Assembly: GCA_002171655.1 (NCBI GenBank)
Contig: NHEC01000120.1
Coordinates: forward strand, 20,503 to 84,502
Source of the DNA: Planctomycetes bacterium TMED75
GTDB taxonomy: Bacteria; Planctomycetota; Phycisphaerae; Phycisphaerales; SM1A02
Direction of reading: 5' to 3'
DNA length: 64,000 nt
The notes below the pieces were generated by a model that saw nothing but the letters and a program-made list of their open reading frames with translations, was not told the DNA's origin and did not search any database. The position numbers and the translations under genes are program-made. The first letter of the stretch is position 1, and every line of letters begins with the position of its first letter. Below are positions 28,210 to 35,844 of this stretch, piece by piece.

Positions 28210-29166
28210 ATGCCATTCACCGGCGAACAACTTCATGCCCTCTCCGGCAGGTCCGAAGGCTGGCTGGACATCTGGCACCAGCTCTGGGAGGCGCTCTACG
28301 ACCGACTGCACGGCATGATCATCAACGGTATTCCGAACGATCCGGACACCTGGTCACTCAACAGCCACTATCGAATGCTGGTCGATACGGCTCGAGCGCA
28401 GGATTTCATCGCTGAGTTGCTCGAGGATTATCGCCGACGTGCCGAACTGGGAAGTCTGCTCGCAGATTTCGAAGGTGCGCCCGAAAAGGTACTCCCTTAT
28501 CTGGCAGCACCACGAATCGTTCGCGGGCGTGCTCTTGATTTCATCGCCCGAAACAATCGGATGGGAATCACCGGCATGCCGAGCTCCCTCGAAGATGCTC
28601 CGCGAGTCCGACTGGTCGAAGCTGAGGAATTCGAAACCCACTCCGCTTCACCCGAAACGGAGTCCCCGTCCTTTGGAAACCTGGATCCCACGCAACTTCC
28701 AGTCGCCATCGCGTGGGACAGTCAGGCCGGAATCGATGCACGCGTTCGCATGGCAGCCTTGCAGTGCTGGCCTCGAATTGATCCTGCGCAGGACGGTCGT
28801 GATCGACTTGAACGTGATCTTCGTGATCGGGTATCACCCGAGGAACCCCGCGATGAGATCGAGACTCTCCTGGATCAGCATCGCAGTGCGCGTGGTCGAA
28901 TCGCAGACCGGCTGCAGGCAATCGATTCCGAGATCCAGTCCGCTCCCGGGATGCACGCTCCTCGTCGCCGGGAGCTTGATGGTCAGCGGGTGATGCTTCA
29001 GGCGGACCTGCTTCTGCAACCGCTCACGCGAGAACAGGTGCAGCGGCTGCTTGGACTTCCCAGCCCTGATTCGGCGTACCAACAGCTTTCCCGCTATCGA
29101 AAGGCCTTCGCGGAGCTTTTTCCCACCCTTCGAACCACTCTGGAGCGGGCGGGGGGGGCCGCATGA
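28210..29166 (+). CDS. Uncharacterised protein, first gene of the Lon-like cassette
   Basis: The 318-residue soluble product is not recognised. The N-terminal half is helical (WLDIWHQLWEALYDRLHGMI; AQDFIAELLEDYRRRAEL), and the stretch VLPYLAAPRIVRGRALDFIA has the rhythm of sigma-70 region 2. Near the C-terminus LTREQVQRLLGLPSPDSAYQ followed by LSRYRKAFAELF looks like a helix-turn-helix. A highly diverged sigma-like or DNA-binding protein is therefore possible, but this rests on faint resemblance. A charged middle (residues about 195-270) is coiled-coil-like. The start is ATG 28210, though a GTG lies two codons upstream. Its stop overlaps the following small frame as ATGA. Confidence 0.75.
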   Translation: MPFTGEQLHALSGRSEGWLDIWHQLWEALYDRLHGMIINGIPNDPDTWSLNSHYRMLVDTARAQDFIAELLEDYRRRAELGSLLADFEGAPEKVLPYLAAPRIVRGRALDFIARNNRMGITGMPSSLEDAPRVRLVEAEEFETHSASPETESPSFGNLDPTQLPVAIAWDSQAGIDARVRMAALQCWPRIDPAQDGRDRLERDLRDRVSPEEPRDEIETLLDQHRSARGRIADRLQAIDSEIQSAPGMHAPRRRELDGQRVMLQADLLLQPLTREQVQRLLGLPSPDSAYQQLSRYRKAFAELFPTLRTTLERAGGAA

Positions 29167-29330
29167 GCCGCCTTCGTCTGCTGGAAACTTCAGAGTTATT
29201 CGGAGCTACTCCAGTCAGAAACCGGAGAGCCACGGCGTTCATGCCGGGGAGTCTTCCCGGATTTCTCCAGCAGCCTGCTGCGGGCGGAGTGGACGGTTGC
29301 TCAGGAAAGGTGGATCCATTTGCCACGTGA
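29163..29330 (+). CDS. Possible 55-residue protein bridging two cassette genes
   Basis: A 55-codon frame starts at ATG 29163, overlapping the preceding stop as ATGA, and ends 11 bases into the next gene. The predicted peptide is basic at its start (MSRLRLLETSELFGATPVRN) and Gly/Pro-rich afterwards. It fills the only gap in an otherwise tightly coupled gene string, which supports translation through it. Against it, no family is recognised and the next gene has its own strong ribosome site. Confidence 0.35.
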   Translation: MSRLRLLETSELFGATPVRNRRATAFMPGSLPGFLQQPAAGGVDGCSGKVDPFAT

Positions 29331-30216
29331 TGACTCATCAATCAACGACGCCATTGGGGCTCTGCAGAAGCGTCTGGCTGCCGCCGGGGATCCGATCGAG
29401 CAGCTGTTCTCCGCCGCCCGGCTCTGTGCCTGGGGTGAAACGGAGGTCTTCAGGTCCTGGCCTTCACTCATCGGCAGTCCGGCGGCCAGCGAACTGCATC
29501 CGCGACTGGGTGCGCTCTGCCTCGCTCTTCTTCGTCGGCTCCGATCCCAGGATGGTGCAACCCTCGCCGCAACCCTCATCGAATGCCAGGACGTCTGCAG
29601 TCTGCTCACCGCCGACCGAGTGCATGGGAGGCTGCTCCAGCAGCTGCATGATCTGCTCGCCGGTGTGGTCCATGAATGCGACTCCGTGCTGCTTGATGAC
29701 GAGGCCGCGGAATTACTGCATGAGTTCACTCAATCCCAGCACCTCGACCTCCTGCCGGCTGAGTGGGTGCTTGGATCGGTTCGTCACCCACTCGGAGCGA
29801 CTGCTCGGATGGAGCTTGCACGCGTGGCCGGATCCTGCACCCCCCCGGTTCGCGAGGTCTGTGCCGTACCTTCATTCGAGGGAGAGCTGGTCTTTGACGG
29901 TGGACGTCCCAGTACCCGGATGATGTCTTCCTTCGGTAAGCGGCGTGGAATGATTCTGTGCAGTGATGGTTCCAAGGCGGTGGTCAGAGCGGTGCTTGAA
30001 TCCGACTGGCGCATCAGCGTCGAATTCGATGCCGATTTGGTCTGGTGCGGTCGTATTGATCGAGTTCGTCTGGGAGCACTTCCCGCGGAGGCGCTTGATG
30101 AGGATCGTGACACTTGGGTGGCATCGCTTTCCGAGTACGGTCTGGACACGCAGACGAAGCTGGTGGGGCAGCCGATCATGGTGTGTCTCTCAAACGGCGA
30201 GCGTTTTTCGATGTAA
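29320..30216 (+). CDS. Uncharacterised protein, second large gene of the Lon-like cassette
   Basis: The 298-residue soluble product is not recognised. The first two thirds are helical (ALCLALLRRLRSQDGATLA; RLLQQLHDLLAGVVHECD), and the last 110 residues are beta-rich (FEGELVFDGGRPS, GMILCSDGSKAVVRAVLESD, WRISVEFDADLVW). The start is TTG at 29320, supported by AAGGTGG six bases upstream. It lies 8 bp before the next gene's probable start. Conserved order with the flanking genes would be the best clue to its job. Confidence 0.72.
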   Translation: MPRDDSSINDAIGALQKRLAAAGDPIEQLFSAARLCAWGETEVFRSWPSLIGSPAASELHPRLGALCLALLRRLRSQDGATLAATLIECQDVCSLLTADRVHGRLLQQLHDLLAGVVHECDSVLLDDEAAELLHEFTQSQHLDLLPAEWVLGSVRHPLGATARMELARVAGSCTPPVREVCAVPSFEGELVFDGGRPSTRMMSSFGKRRGMILCSDGSKAVVRAVLESDWRISVEFDADLVWCGRIDRVRLGALPAEALDEDRDTWVASLSEYGLDTQTKLVGQPIMVCLSNGERFSM

Positions 30217-30224
30217 CCACGCAT

Positions 30225-32177
30225 GTGGAGGCCGTTGTCACGACTGGAGCACCACTGAAATCGATTGATCAGCCAGCCACGCCCGGTTGGGGGTGGGCGC
30301 TGTCTCATACCCCCGAGCAGTTGCGCCACCTCGTGGAACGCTCTCGGGCACGACTCTGGGTCGAAGCACTGTTGCGTGCTGCCGATGAACGACTGGATGG
30401 AAGTCTGGGGTTGTCGCGTTCCGACCGAAACGTCGAACCACAGTGGCTTCCAGGCCAGGTGGTTCCGGTCGTCGGAGCACGATCCGCCGAAACCGGTCAG
30501 TTGGGGGTCCTGCACCTGGAACGATCGCAGGCCCCTCTTGCTGGTGCAAGCATCGAGCGGTCCAACGCCAACGGAGAATCCTCGGAAGTCCTCGATGCGA
30601 TCCAGCGGGGCATCGCCCTCGCGTGTACTCCTCTGGCGGAGTTTATGCCGGAGGCACTGCGGCCGCGTGCGCAACTGGATTTGAGCGGCCTGCCTGCGGG
30701 TGACAGCATGGCGTTGCCGGCAGCGATGGCCACAGTGCTCTGGATTTTCGGCTCGCACTGGCCCGCAGATCTGATTGCATCTGGTGGAATCGACCTTGCC
30801 CGCTCCCAGTTCTCGCCCGTGCCTCGCCAGACCCTGGCTGCGAAGGCGCGCGCCGCCCGGGCATGGGGATACCGGCGAATCGCTCTGATCGAGGATCGCG
30901 ATGCACCCTCGATCTCGACCCTTGAAGGACTTCAAGTGGTTCGGATGCCTGCCGAGCCGGGTGCGCTCCCGCTCGCCCTGGCGTGCTTGAATGGAGTGGA
31001 CCTCGATGAGGAGCGGATTGCCTGTGCGCTGGCGGTGTTCGACCTGCGTGTCGGTCGGTCTGGTCCCGGAGTCATGCACCGGGTGCTCGAGGTGACCGAA
31101 CCAATGCTCGAACTCGATTCCCCGATCATCCGTCATATCGCCCACGACATGCGCTCTCGCGCACAATTGCACGCTGGGCGAACTGAGGATGCCAGCGACT
31201 CATTGCATCGTGCAGATGAGCTTCACGGACGTGGATCGCTTCCCGACGGTCGTCTTCGTGACATCCTCCGTTACCAACAACCCGCCCATCGTTCGATCGT
31301 GCACGTCGACCTTGGGGACTGGTCCGATGAACTGCCCGCGCACCGTCAGGTTGACCGACTCATCGATGAATTGGATGGACTCTGGTCGACGAAGCACGAG
31401 CAACTGATGCGGTTGTTTCTCGCCAACACTCGTGCACGAAGGCAGGAATACCTTGGTCGACTCCATTCGGATTCCGATCGTCTGGATCGTGCCTGGTCCG
31501 ATCTCATCCATAATCAGTCGGACTGGGAGCAACTGCTCGACTCCTATGCTGTACTCGAGCTCCAACTGCCCGATACCAGCCGTGCGCGAGTCGAGAATCA
31601 ACTGCTCGACGTGGCGTTCAGTCGTTTTCAGCTTGATGGCTCGATTCCTTCGGAGTGGCTTGCGGTCGTCGACGGACTTCGTGCACAAGCTTCTCCTCTG
31701 GTTGAAGCGGAGGATTCAGTGCTGGCCTTCGAGCAGGCCGGGCGGGTGATTCACATCGGGGGCAATGGATTCGATGCGATCGCCCGGCTCAAGCGCCAGC
31801 TCGCCCTGGATCGCCCCGAACTTCCCGAGGAAGTCGAGTCAGTGCTTGATTCCACTCGTTGCCACGTCACCGGCACTCTGGCCTATCCATGGTTCCACTG
31901 GTTGGAGCTGATCGCATTGCGGGCACAGGCCCAAGGTCGACATCTGCCATTGCCGGGCGATGAGGGATCCTCATCCTGTGAATCGGCCTGGGGGTTCGTT
32001 CTGCGCGAGGATTCAGGAATCACCTCACTCATCGGGCTCCGCTCCTCCCAGATCCTGACCCAACTGGGCCGAGCCTTTCCTCGAATCTCTTCTCCGCCCG
32101 CGGACTCTTCACTCGGCAGGCTGTTCGCTGATCTCGCCTCGAATTCTCAGGCTCTCTTCAGACGAACGCCCTATTGA
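30225..32177 (+). CDS. Lon-like (S16) Ser/Lys protease-domain protein without an AAA+ ATPase
   Basis: The product is about 650 residues from GTG 30225; GTG 30183 is an alternative. Residues about 95-225 match the Lon proteolytic domain in order. GQLGVLHLE and the AIQRGIALA helix come first, then a strand into LPAGDSMALPAAMATVLW with Ser161 where Lon has its nucleophile, then SGGIDLARSQFSPVPRQTLA followed by Lys207. YRRIALIED matches the final strand. Ser and Lys are 46 apart, against 43 in E. coli Lon. There is no Walker motif. The remaining 400 residues are helical and possibly repeat-like (QLHAGRTEDASDSLHRADEL). A protease whose ATPase partner is separate or absent is likely; the substrate is unknown. 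Confidence 0.75.
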   Translation: MEAVVTTGAPLKSIDQPATPGWGWALSHTPEQLRHLVERSRARLWVEALLRAADERLDGSLGLSRSDRNVEPQWLPGQVVPVVGARSAETGQLGVLHLERSQAPLAGASIERSNANGESSEVLDAIQRGIALACTPLAEFMPEALRPRAQLDLSGLPAGDSMALPAAMATVLWIFGSHWPADLIASGGIDLARSQFSPVPRQTLAAKARAARAWGYRRIALIEDRDAPSISTLEGLQVVRMPAEPGALPLALACLNGVDLDEERIACALAVFDLRVGRSGPGVMHRVLEVTEPMLELDSPIIRHIAHDMRSRAQLHAGRTEDASDSLHRADELHGRGSLPDGRLRDILRYQQPAHRSIVHVDLGDWSDELPAHRQVDRLIDELDGLWSTKHEQLMRLFLANTRARRQEYLGRLHSDSDRLDRAWSDLIHNQSDWEQLLDSYAVLELQLPDTSRARVENQLLDVAFSRFQLDGSIPSEWLAVVDGLRAQASPLVEAEDSVLAFEQAGRVIHIGGNGFDAIARLKRQLALDRPELPEEVESVLDSTRCHVTGTLAYPWFHWLELIALRAQAQGRHLPLPGDEGSSSCESAWGFVLREDSGITSLIGLRSSQILTQLGRAFPRISSPPADSSLGRLFADLASNSQALFRRTPY

Positions 32178-32240
32178 ATCGGTTCCTGTCCACTTAGAAT
32201 GAAACCCGGAGCCACCGCACACCCTCCGAGAGCTTCCTGC

Positions 32241-33692
32241 ATGATCCGGTTCATCGCCTCATTCCTCCTGATCCCGTCTTGGGCTTGTCTCGGCATGTTC
32301 CAAGATCCGGTCTCGACCGCTTCCACCGAGTACTCGGAGGTCGATTCACGGCCGGATGTGCTCTACCTCATTGTGGATGATCTGGGCTGGCATGATGTCG
32401 GTTTCACCGGCGGCCGGTCGCACCTCACGCCGCACATCGACGCCCTGGCTTCGCAAAGCACCGTGTTCGAGAACGCGTATTCGGATGCACCCAATTGTGC
32501 ACCCACTCGCGCCAGCATCCTTTCAGGTCAGGCCACCGCTCGGCATGGAGTACTCACTGTCGGATCCTCGCGGCGAGGCAACAAGGCACTGAGACGAATC
32601 GAGCCGGTCCCAAACCAGCGTTTTCTGGACCAGGACCTGCCTACTTTGGCCGATGACCTCCAGGCAAATGGGTATCGCACCGTCCACGTGGGGAAATTTC
32701 ATGTCGGCCCCGATCCACTCGACTACGGATTCACCGATCAAGTGGGGGGCACCGCCCTCGGGCATCCGAAATCGTACTTCAGTCCCTATCGAAACCGGCA
32801 CTTGTCCGACGGCCCGAAGGGTGAGTACCTGACGGATCGACTCGTTGAAGAGGCTACTGGTTTCATCAAGTCCCAGGACCGGCGTCCATTGTTCCTGCAC
32901 CTGTCTTTTTACAGTGTCCATACTCCAATCCAACCTCGTTCGGACCTCCTTGCCTCGGCTAAGGCCCGCCTGCCCAATCATCGAGTGCAGGCTCAGAAGT
33001 ACGATGCGATGGTCTCGGCGGTCGATGCCTCGGTCGGTCGTATTCTCGAGGCCTTCTCGACCCGAGCACGCCCGCTGATGATCGTTTTTACCTCCGACAA
33101 CGGTGGGTATGGACCTTTGGCAGACAACGGTCCACTCCGTGGTTCCAAGGGAACGATGTACGAAGGGGGCATTCGAGTCCCTCTGGCGGTCCGCTGGCCG
33201 GGGTCGGGAAGGGTCGAACGGTCAGACACACCCGTCCTGCTTCGTGATCTGGTTCCGACGATTCTTGAGACCACAGGATCGGTACAACCAGATCGAATCC
33301 GTGACGGACGAAGCCTGTGTGGCGTGCGGTCCGGAAACGAGCTCGACGCGGTCCCGTTACACTGGCATTTTCCCGTCTACCTCGAGCGGGATTCAAGTGT
33401 TGTCGGCCCCTGGCGCAGTACCCCGGTTGCAGCCTGTCGTATCGGTCGCTTCAAACTGATTGAGTTTTTCGAGTCCGGCAATCTTGAGCTCTACGATCTT
33501 TCCTCCGATCCCTCCGAACAGTTCAATCTCGTCGAGGAGTTTCCCGACTTGGCAAAAAAAATGCACGCCGAGATGGTTCAGTGGCGTGTTGAAATGGGTG
33601 CGCTTCTGCCGACTCCGCTTCCCGACGTCCCATCCAGCGTCGAAACCACCCCTGCACCCGACCCGACGTCCAAACCGGAACAGAGCCCTTGA
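32241..33692 (+). CDS. Exported sulfatase (arylsulfatase family)
   Basis: The 483-residue product has a signal peptide (MIRFIASFLLIPSWACLG) and a complete type I sulfatase core. LYLIVDDLGWHDVGF provides the metal-binding aspartates. NCAPTRASILSGQ holds Cys86, converted to formylglycine. VHVGKFHVG follows, and IVFTSDNGGYG supplies late metal ligands; ELYDLSSDPSEQFNL is the usual C-terminal motif. It would remove sulfate from sulfated glycans or other esters in the periplasm. The formylglycine-generating enzyme is not in this window. An upstream ATG at 32199 would add 14 residues before the signal peptide. It overlaps the next gene as TTGA. Confidence 0.93.
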   Translation: MIRFIASFLLIPSWACLGMFQDPVSTASTEYSEVDSRPDVLYLIVDDLGWHDVGFTGGRSHLTPHIDALASQSTVFENAYSDAPNCAPTRASILSGQATARHGVLTVGSSRRGNKALRRIEPVPNQRFLDQDLPTLADDLQANGYRTVHVGKFHVGPDPLDYGFTDQVGGTALGHPKSYFSPYRNRHLSDGPKGEYLTDRLVEEATGFIKSQDRRPLFLHLSFYSVHTPIQPRSDLLASAKARLPNHRVQAQKYDAMVSAVDASVGRILEAFSTRARPLMIVFTSDNGGYGPLADNGPLRGSKGTMYEGGIRVPLAVRWPGSGRVERSDTPVLLRDLVPTILETTGSVQPDRIRDGRSLCGVRSGNELDAVPLHWHFPVYLERDSSVVGPWRSTPVAACRIGRFKLIEFFESGNLELYDLSSDPSEQFNLVEEFPDLAKKMHAEMVQWRVEMGALLPTPLPDVPSSVETTPAPDPTSKPEQSP

Positions 33693-34231
33693 GCGAAGAA
33701 CCCATCGACGAATCCAGCGAAGAACACTCCGACTCGGGCAAGGCCCCGGCTCCTGAGATGTCGATTGATCTGACCGAGTCACAATTGGCTCGGGTCCGCC
33801 GGGTGGGAGCCCTTGGCCCCGAGGCTTCCGAAGCAAAGGACATGATCGACCGGCTGGCAGCAGTCTTCGCGGAAGCGGGGGTCGAGGCCGAAAGTGTTTC
33901 TGCGGTCTCTCTCGGTGAGCGGACCATCATCATGGTGGAGATTGGCGAAGGGGACGTTCGGGAGGTCGTGAAGTTTCTTGGAGGAATCCTCGCCCACGAA
34001 CTCTCCGGGACGGTGGTCGGCCTGATCGGCAATCACGCCTTCACGCACCGCTTGAATGTGGCTCTGGATGCAGCGGGGCACGGCACCGATCTGTTGCTGC
34101 CCGACGAGATCATCTGGGTCGTTCCCAAGGCACTCGAAGCGACCTTTCGTGAGTTGGATGAGAACTTTCCGCCTTCTGCCCAGTCTGACGACGAAGAACG
34201 TCCTGGGCAAGATTCGGAGCAGTCGGCTTAA
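33689..34231 (+). CDS. Acidic uncharacterised protein
   Basis: The 180-residue cytosolic product has acidic, disordered ends and a folded core (residues about 40-165). The core pattern resembles a small alpha/beta domain: ERTIIMVEIGEGDVREVVKF, GGILAHELSGTVVGLIGNHA, LLLPDEIIWVVPKALEATF. No family is recognised. The start is TTG at 33689, overlapping the sulfatase stop as TTGA; the first residues are SEEPIDESSEEHSDS. It lies 71 bp upstream of folC. Confidence 0.65.
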   Translation: MSEEPIDESSEEHSDSGKAPAPEMSIDLTESQLARVRRVGALGPEASEAKDMIDRLAAVFAEAGVEAESVSAVSLGERTIIMVEIGEGDVREVVKFLGGILAHELSGTVVGLIGNHAFTHRLNVALDAAGHGTDLLLPDEIIWVVPKALEATFRELDENFPPSAQSDDEERPGQDSEQSA

Positions 34232-34264
34232 GTCTCTTGAGGGCAGTGTCTTGCGAGATCTTAT

Positions 34265-34293
34265 TTGGAGATTGAAGCGGAATTTGGTACACT
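34265..34293 (+). promoter_or_regulatory. Promoter for folC: TTGGAG-17-TACACT
   Basis: TTGGAG (34265-34270) and TACACT (34288-34293) are separated by exactly 17 bp and lie just upstream of the folC ATG at 34303. The start point would fall about 3 nt before the ATG, giving an almost leaderless mRNA; no ribosome site is present. This is the best-spaced promoter I see in the window. Confidence 0.5.
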
Positions 34294-34302
34294 GGCTCGA
34301 CT

Positions 34303-35808
34303 ATGGCCAAAAAGACTCCATCCCGAAGCCCCAAGGGCACCGCCAAGAAGCCGACTTCAACTCGAAAAAAGGCGACTTCCACCACCAAAGCCTCGGCCCC
34401 TCGAACCCGAAAAGCCGCCTCTGGAATCGAGACCAAGCCCGGTCCATCGTCGCCAGACTCGATCACCAGCTATCCCACCGCAATCAAGTATCTGCTCCGT
34501 CGTCCTGACGTCGAGCGAATGCGGGTCATTCGCGACAAGGACACCTTCAAGCTGGACCGAATGCGGCAGTTGCTGGCGAAGCTCGGGGATCCGCAAAATC
34601 AGATACGCACGATTCACGTTGCCGGCACCGTGGGCAAGGGGTCGACCTGTGCAATGGTCACCGCCATGCTGCAGAGCTGTGGGTACGCGGTGGGGTCCTA
34701 CAGTTCACCACACCTGACTGACATTCGAGAGCGAATTCAGATCGATCGACAACTGATCCCGCATGCGCAGTTCGTCTCAGTCATCAAGATTGTTGCTGAA
34801 GCCGCGGACTCTCTCGGAATTGAGCCGACATTCTTCGAGATCATGACCGCAATCGCCTTCAAGCATTTCGCCGATGAGGCCGTTGACATCGCCATCATCG
34901 AAGCTGGGCTCGGGGGTCGGTTGGATTCCACCAACGTGATCAACCCTGAAGTGACGGCGGTGACTCGGATCGGACTCGACCATCAGCACATCCTCGGCAA
35001 GACGGTCGAAGAGATTTCTGCTGAAAAGGCCGGCATATTCAAGCGGGACGTCCCGGCGCTGATATTCGAGCAGACCCCCGAGATCGAAGAGGTCTTTCGG
35101 GCGAAGGCCGAAGAAGTCGGAGCACCGCTCAAGGTGGTCAACAAGGACATCGAATTCAGCAATCGATTCTGTTCGACCAACGAGCTCGGACCTCATACAC
35201 GAGTGTGTCTCTACACCGACCGAAGTCGACTCGAGCATCTTCCGGTACCGCTCGCGGGCGAACATCAAGCAAGCAACTGCGGTCTCGCACTTGCGATCGT
35301 CGATGTGCTCAAGGGGGCTGGTTTCGATTGTCCGGATGATCGGATCACCATCGGCCTCGCCGACACGACTCTGACCGGTCGCATGGAAGTGCTCTGGAAC
35401 AGTCCACGGATCCTGGTTGATGGCGCCCACAACCCCGAAGCGATCTCCGCTCTGATGCGTTGTGTCGGGGCGCACATGCCCTATGACTCGATGGTTTGTG
35501 TCTTCGGTTGCTGTCAGGACAAGGACATCGGTGAGATGCTCGATCGGGTGAATCTCGGTGCCGACAAGGTCATCTTCACCCGCGCTCAGGGCAACCCCCG
35601 TGCGGCCGCGCCCGAAGATCTGCAACGTGCGTTCGTTGAACGCAGCGGCAAGATGTGCCAGATCGCGGATTCGCTTCCCGAGGCCCTCGAACTTGCCACG
35701 CGGGCAGTGAGCCGAGAAGATCTCATCTGCGTGACCGGAAGTTTCTATCTCGTCGGCGAGACCATGAAGCACTTGACCAAACTCCAGCAGCAGCAGCAGC
35801 CGGTCTAG
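34303..35808 (+). CDS. folC: Folylpolyglutamate/dihydrofolate synthase with a basic N-terminal tail
   Basis: Adds glutamate to folates and, in bifunctional forms, makes dihydrofolate, in the cytoplasm. The Mur-ligase-like core begins near residue 55 (SYPTAIKYLLRR). It has the P-loop HVAGTVGKGSTCAMV (about 105-119), YSSPHLTDIRERIQID, IIEAGLGGRLDSTNVINPE, RIGLDHQHILG and VDGAHNPEAI. The core is of normal length. Residues 1-50 are an unusual extension of alternating Lys, Ser, Thr, Ala and Pro (MAKKTPSRSPKGTAKKPTST and similar), like a histone-H1-type tail. The C-terminus ends in a short glutamine run encoded by CAG repeats. PabB in this window supplies the p-aminobenzoate branch of the same pathway. 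Confidence 0.94.
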   Translation: MAKKTPSRSPKGTAKKPTSTRKKATSTTKASAPRTRKAASGIETKPGPSSPDSITSYPTAIKYLLRRPDVERMRVIRDKDTFKLDRMRQLLAKLGDPQNQIRTIHVAGTVGKGSTCAMVTAMLQSCGYAVGSYSSPHLTDIRERIQIDRQLIPHAQFVSVIKIVAEAADSLGIEPTFFEIMTAIAFKHFADEAVDIAIIEAGLGGRLDSTNVINPEVTAVTRIGLDHQHILGKTVEEISAEKAGIFKRDVPALIFEQTPEIEEVFRAKAEEVGAPLKVVNKDIEFSNRFCSTNELGPHTRVCLYTDRSRLEHLPVPLAGEHQASNCGLALAIVDVLKGAGFDCPDDRITIGLADTTLTGRMEVLWNSPRILVDGAHNPEAISALMRCVGAHMPYDSMVCVFGCCQDKDIGEMLDRVNLGADKVIFTRAQGNPRAAAPEDLQRAFVERSGKMCQIADSLPEALELATRAVSREDLICVTGSFYLVGETMKHLTKLQQQQQPV

Positions 35809-35844
35809 TTCCGCCCGGCTCGAAACTCCTCACCGGATGCTTCG

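Noticed and set aside
35786-35803. CAG trinucleotide run at the end of folC
   Set aside because: Five to six repeats encoding Gln is ordinary low complexity and too short to suggest phase variation.
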